Of a DNA stretch of 8,563 nt, positions 5,157-8,563 are shown piece after piece; the first letter of the stretch is position 1, and each line of letters begins with the position of its first letter. The position numbers and the translations under genes were made by a program. The notes beneath the pieces are model-generated. The model was not told where the DNA came from. It did no database searches and was given only the letters and a program-made list of their open reading frames with translations. This stretch comes from Oscillospiraceae bacterium (GTDB lineage: Bacteria > Bacillota_A > Clostridia > Saccharofermentanales > Saccharofermentanaceae): positions 1-8,563 of the forward strand of contig CADCPU010000134.1 of assembly GCA_902803365.1 (NCBI GenBank), written 5' to 3'.

Positions 5157-6512
5157 TCACCCTTCGCTCGAGATCGGCAGCCAGAGCGTGAACGAGGTCT
5201 CGGCGGCAGCACCCTCAGAAGCGGGAGTGGACTTGACCCTCATGTTGCCGTACAGTTTGCGCGCGATATGGTTGGCCTCGAAAAGGCCCACGCCGCTGCC
5301 TTCGACGCCTTCGGAAGAAGCGCCGCGCCAGAAGCTGTTGAAGACGTAGGGGATCTCGCCTGCCGGGATGAAGCTGCCGCGGTTGGTGACGACGAAGTTC
5401 ATGCCGTCGGATGCTTTCTCGATCAGGAGGGAGATGCCGGTGCCGTCACCGTATTTGATGGCGTTTTCGATGAGCTGGGAGAGGATGCGCGTGATGCCTT
5501 CGCGGTCGCTCTTAAGGAGCATGTTGTTGCGGCACTCGGCCGTGAACGGGATGCGGAGGACATCAAAGCGCGTGGAGTATTTGGAAGTAACGACAGAGAT
5601 CAGCTCTTCGGCGTAGAAGGTCGTGATCGACGGGGTAAAGTCGACGAGGCCGGAAGAAGCGTTTTCGATCATCTCCTTGACGAGCGCGTGGATCTCGTCG
5701 GCGTTCTTGTTGATCTTGGCTGCGACGGCCGAATCGGATTCGTTCGGGATGCCGTCCGGCTGATAAAGGCCCGTGGAGATCGCGTCGGCATAGAGCTTTA
5801 TGTTGGCGACCGGGGTCTTGATGCCGTGGGCGATGGTGGTAAGGAGCGCCTGCTTGTCGCCCGACATCTCAGTGATGCGCTTGCGGTCGTTCTTGAGCCT
5901 GTCGTTGAGCATGTTCATGCCCCAGATGTAGCGGCCGAAGTAACGGCTCTTGGATTCGGGGATGTTCTCGGTGATCTCGTTGCGCGAGAGCATCTCCGGG
6001 TATTCGCGGAAATCGGCGAACGGCTTCAGGACTTCGCGCTCGATATATAACATTACAAAAAATGTGATCAAAAAGCCGATGAGCACCGCGCCCTCGGAGA
6101 TGAGGAGCAGTTTGATGCCTTTGATACCCGCGTAGTCAAAGATGATGAAGCCTTCGTCGGAGTTTCCGGTCGAAGCAGCCCAGACATATTGGGATTCGCT
6201 GTTGGAATTGAGACGTCCGACCTCCGATAGTCCGATGGAAGCAAAAGGTACAAAGGAAGCTGATGTCGGGATCGCACCCGAGGAATAACAGGATGTGTCA
6301 AAAGACGAAAAAACGGAATCGAGGAGTTCCTGGCCGTGAAGAGACGATGCTTCGGAAGCGGCAGAAACGTATGATTCCGTGATCCTGTTCATAACCGTGC
6401 CGCGCTCGGCCGCACGGGCATTCGTAACAGTGTTATAGAGCAAAAAAACGCACGCGCCGATAAGCACGTACAGGAAAAAGATGAAGATCATGATCTTTAT
6501 GAACTTCTTCAT
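5157..6512 (-). CDS. Membrane sensor histidine kinase
   Basis: A 451-residue two-component sensor. Transmembrane segment 1 is at about residues 5-27 and segment 2 at about 133-156, enclosing an extracytoplasmic domain of roughly 105 residues with no recognised fold. A short linker leads to the dimerisation domain, with the phospho-acceptor H229 in TTIAHGIKTP. The ATPase domain has an N-box around LIENAIKYG (N350), a G1-like NRGSFIPAGEIPYVF (377-391) and a clear G2 box GSGVGLF (406-412). Two departures from consensus are seen: the residue after the histidine is glycine, not the usual E or D, and the usual D-x-G of G1 reads N-R-G. Its ATG overlaps the response regulator stop by 4 bp, with GGAGGAG at 6529-6523 ten bases upstream, so the pair is co-translated. 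It should phosphorylate that regulator. The signal is unknown. Confidence 0.94.
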   Translation of the reverse strand: MKKFIKIMIFIFFLYVLIGACVFLLYNTVTNARAAERGTVMNRITESYVSAASEASSLHGQELLDSVFSSFDTSCYSSGAIPTSASFVPFASIGLSEVGRLNSNSESQYVWAASTGNSDEGFIIFDYAGIKGIKLLLISEGAVLIGFLITFFVMLYIEREVLKPFADFREYPEMLSRNEITENIPESKSRYFGRYIWGMNMLNDRLKNDRKRITEMSGDKQALLTTIAHGIKTPVANIKLYADAISTGLYQPDGIPNESDSAVAAKINKNADEIHALVKEMIENASSGLVDFTPSITTFYAEELISVVTSKYSTRFDVLRIPFTAECRNNMLLKSDREGITRILSQLIENAIKYGDGTGISLLIEKASDGMNFVVTNRGSFIPAGEIPYVFNSFWRGASSEGVEGSGVGLFEANHIARKLYGNMRVKSTPASEGAAAETSFTLWLPISSEG

Positions 6513-7207
6513 GATTCGGCCGCTCCTCCGAACTTAAATCCGACGCGCCAGACGGTCCTGATGAGCTCGGGATTCTTGGGATCGGCTTCGAATTTGTCGC
6601 GAAGGCGGTTGATATAGACATTGAGCGTGGACATCTCGCTTAAGCAGTCGCTGCCCCAGACGGCATCGAAAAGAGTTTCCTTCGGGATGACCTGCTCGGC
6701 GTGACTTAAAAAGTAAACGAGGAGCTCATATTCCTTGACGTTGGTCGTAACGATCTGCCCGCCCTTGGTGACGGTGCGTGAAGAGGTATCGATCTCGATA
6801 TCACCGTAGGTGAGCTTGGTCGGACCCTGATCAGAGTCGGAAGAAGGGTAGCTTCGGCGCATGAGAGCCTTGATCTTGTGAGAGAGGACCGGGATCGAGA
6901 AGGGCTTGTCGATATAGTCGTCAGCGCCTACGTCGAGACCCAGGATCTTGCTGTCGTCGTCGGTCTTTGCACTCATCATGAGGACCGGGAGGTTATAACT
7001 CTCGCGGATCTTGGCGAGCGCCTCGTAGCCGTCCATGCCCGGGAGCATTACGTCCAGCAGAAGGAGCTTATAAGAAGAATTGCGGATGCTCATAAGGCCC
7101 TCCTCGGCGTTGAGCTTCCACTCTACGGTGAAGCCCTCGCGCTTAAGGAAGTCTCTTATGAGCATTCCGAGTTCCTCGTTGTCTTCGATCATAAGTATAT
7201 CCGTCAT
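6509..7207 (-). CDS. OmpR-family response regulator
   Basis: A 232-residue cytoplasmic regulator, full length for the OmpR/PhoB class. The receiver domain (1 to about 118) has the acidic pair E8-D9, the phosphorylation site D52 in LLLLDVMLPG, S79 at the switch position and K101 in DKPF. The C-terminal winged helix (about 132-226) includes VKEYELLVYFLSHAEQVIPKETLF, the recognition-helix region STLNVYINRLRDKFE and the wing IRTVWRVGFKF. It is the obvious partner of the kinase whose start overlaps its stop. ATG 7207 has a modest AGGGGG (7222-7217) nine bases upstream. The preceding hydrolase gene stops 48 bases before, so transcription may come from that gene, from the promoter-like TATAAT at 7238-7233, or both. 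Targets are unknown. Confidence 0.96.
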   Translation of the reverse strand: MTDILMIEDNEELGMLIRDFLKREGFTVEWKLNAEEGLMSIRNSSYKLLLLDVMLPGMDGYEALAKIRESYNLPVLMMSAKTDDDSKILGLDVGADDYIDKPFSIPVLSHKIKALMRRSYPSSDSDQGPTKLTYGDIEIDTSSRTVTKGGQIVTTNVKEYELLVYFLSHAEQVIPKETLFDAVWGSDCLSEMSTLNVYINRLRDKFEADPKNPELIRTVWRVGFKFGGAAES

Positions 7208-7226
7208 ATGCCCTATCCCCCTATCT

Positions 7227-7241
7227 GGTTACATTATAACC
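7227..7241 (-). promoter_or_regulatory. Possible response-regulator promoter with GGTTA/TAACC dyad
   Basis: On the minus strand a perfect TATAAT (7238-7233) lies about 26 bases before the regulator's start codon. No good -35 is seen at 16-18 bp spacing. The -10 is enclosed by an inverted repeat, GGTTA (7227-7231) and TAACC (7237-7241). Reading minus, TGTAACC (7233-7227) equals the left half-site of array copies R1 and R5. An activator-dependent or autoregulated promoter is possible. Confidence 0.4.
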
Positions 7242-7255
7242 GAATTGACTCGTGC

Positions 7256-8563
7256 TTAGTTGGAAAAATCGTAATCTCCAAGGTAGATGAAGGACGGCTT
7301 GTCGAGCACGTCGCTCTCACCCGTGAACGCTGCCTGTATCGCGCCCGTTGCATAATCGACGATGATGATCTGCGCGCAGCCGGAGTTATGAACATTATAG
7401 ACTTCGTACTGGTTGACAGTCTCCTGCGTGATCATGTCCTTAAGGTCCTTTACCGTGAACTTATCGACAGCTCCGACCCAATTGTTGTACTTATTGAAGC
7501 GGATGGTGTTGGAATATTCTCCCGTGACCTGATCCAGGTTTCCTTCGGATATGAAGGAATTGATGATACAGAGGCTGTCGGGATTATCCCATCTTAAGCC
7601 CTTAAGGAGCGGAGTCGATTCGTCGCGGAGGTTGGAGAATCCGAGGCCTGCTGCGGCTGTCTCGGCCGTGCAGTCCTCAGCGCAGTATGAGTTGTCCTTA
7701 TCGGAGATGATGAGGTTATGGCACCATGTGAATTCGCCACTCATCTCTACCATGTGGTTTCCGACTGATGTTGCATCGGTCATGGTCTCGAGGCACTTTC
7801 TGATCTCGAAGGTGTAAGGTTTCTTGCCCTCGTATACGTAAGGGATCTTTCCGCCCGAGCCTGCGTCCAATATGGCCACGAAAACGCCGTCGTCATTGAC
7901 ACCTGAGATGATGTCGAGAAGACCGAGCATACCGATCGAGGTCAGGCTCTTATCGCCGTTCTTCATACGGACTACCGAGTTATAGCGGCCCATCTGGTTC
8001 TTGGATCCCCTGCCCCAGTCAAGGCAGCGGAGAGTCATGCGGTCGCCCGTTGCGGTCTTTGATCCCCACAGCGACAAGGCGCTGCAGGCAGTCGGACGAA
8101 GCGAGTCAGGGATCATGTGACAGAGGAGCGCCTCTTCGTAGCTGAAGAGACCGTCAGGCTCAAAGCCCGTCCTTCCGGATGACAGCTCAGTCGAAAAACC
8201 GTCGAGCTCGTCTTTGTAATCCTGATCGAGCGTATCGTACAAGGTGTTGAGCCTGTCAGCGAGTGCGTCATAGTTCGGCTCGCCGTTATATGCTCTCATG
8301 ATATTCTCGTAGATATAAGGCTCCATGATCGACTGGAATTCAGGATCAGCGAGTTCGATCGCTTCGGCATATGCTTTGCCGACGTCGTAGTGCGAGCCTG
8401 ACTCAAAGTCGAGAGTAACGTCGAAGTAGCTCGGCATGACGTTTATCGTGCAGAGGCCGTCAGAAGAAGTGACGGTATTAATGGGCTTTTCGATATCGCC
8501 TTCGTCACTGTATTCGCGAACTTCTTTGGAGTTGAAAGAATCAACGGGTGCCATTGCCTCGGC
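7256..8563 (-). CDS. C45/choloylglycine-hydrolase-like Ntn hydrolase, 5' partial
   Basis: About 435 residues are visible; numbering here is from the ATG at 8554. The frame stays open to the window edge (Ala-Glu-Ala precedes that Met) and no proper ribosome binding site precedes the ATG, so the true start is probably outside, perhaps with a signal peptide. The protein resembles C45-type autoproteolytic acyltransferases/hydrolases. It has GSHYDVGKAYAEA near 53-65, a probable nucleophile C157 in RPTACSALSLWG, then TLRCLDW (R176, D179), GVNDDGVFVAILD (218-230) and WCHNLIISDKDNSYCAED (277-294). In this superfamily a cysteine becomes the N-terminal nucleophile after cleavage of the preceding peptide and attacks a linear amide, as in penicillin or bile-salt amide hydrolysis. 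Substrate and cleavage here are inferred only. It lies upstream of the two-component genes with a 48-base gap and no terminator. Confidence 0.8.
   Translation of the reverse strand, partial: AEAMAPVDSFNSKEVREYSDEGDIEKPINTVTSSDGLCTINVMPSYFDVTLDFESGSHYDVGKAYAEAIELADPEFQSIMEPYIYENIMRAYNGEPNYDALADRLNTLYDTLDQDYKDELDGFSTELSSGRTGFEPDGLFSYEEALLCHMIPDSLRPTACSALSLWGSKTATGDRMTLRCLDWGRGSKNQMGRYNSVVRMKNGDKSLTSIGMLGLLDIISGVNDDGVFVAILDAGSGGKIPYVYEGKKPYTFEIRKCLETMTDATSVGNHMVEMSGEFTWCHNLIISDKDNSYCAEDCTAETAAAGLGFSNLRDESTPLLKGLRWDNPDSLCIINSFISEGNLDQVTGEYSNTIRFNKYNNWVGAVDKFTVKDLKDMITQETVNQYEVYNVHNSGCAQIIIVDYATGAIQAAFTGESDVLDKPSFIYLGDYDFSN

Noticed and set aside
5076..6050. 324-codon plus-strand reading frame antisense to the kinase
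   Set aside because: The minus-strand kinase has full family motifs. The antisense frame has no recognisable domain and is a by-product of GC-rich codon use.
6878..7597. 239-codon plus-strand reading frame across the response regulator and hydrolase
   Set aside because: It crosses two well-supported minus-strand genes and their gap, and shows no domain.

Overview
The window looks like chromosomal DNA of a moderately GC-rich Bacillota, most likely a Clostridia-type anaerobe. This is inferred from gene types, strong GGAGG-type ribosome binding sites, and codons rich in ATC, AAG, GAC and CTC. I cannot name the species. There is no rRNA, tRNA, insertion sequence or convincing CRISPR array.

Layout: (1) 1-414, minus strand: N-terminal part of an ABC-transporter ATPase, cut by the window edge at its LSGG signature. 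(2) 555-1169, plus strand: an HD-domain phosphohydrolase of the YfbR/HDDC2 type, divergent from the first gene. (3) 1173-2087, minus strand: an AraC-family regulator with an N-terminal cupin, meeting the HD gene tail to tail with a 3-bp gap. (4) 2258-4834, plus strand: a tight three-gene ABC-2 exporter operon (ATPase, permease, permease) of the COG4586/COG4587/COG3694 kind, divergent from the AraC gene. Their shared 170-bp intergenic region carries three copies of a TCATAAC-based motif, a good candidate operator. (5) 4835-5156: a gene-free stretch with an intrinsic terminator, then six copies of an 18-bp dyad-like element at a regular, nearly mirror-symmetric pitch of 42, 43, 52, 43 and 42 bp. 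(6) 8563-5157, minus strand: a C45/choloylglycine-hydrolase-like Ntn hydrolase (5' end outside the window), then an OmpR-type response regulator and a membrane histidine kinase overlapping by 4 bp.

How they may work together: the AraC protein probably controls the divergent exporter and perhaps itself through the TCATAAC sites. Its cupin domain would sense a small ligand that may also be the exporter's substrate. The response regulator and kinase form a two-component system, and the upstream amide hydrolase may share its operon or regulon.

The most unusual item is the array at 4916-5155. It lies between two converging transcription units rather than in front of a gene. Its spacing, close to four or five DNA turns, suggests a protein-binding array with all sites on one helix face. 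A 7-bp half-site of the motif, TGTAACC, recurs beside the -10 box of the response regulator gene, a weak hint of a link to the two-component system.
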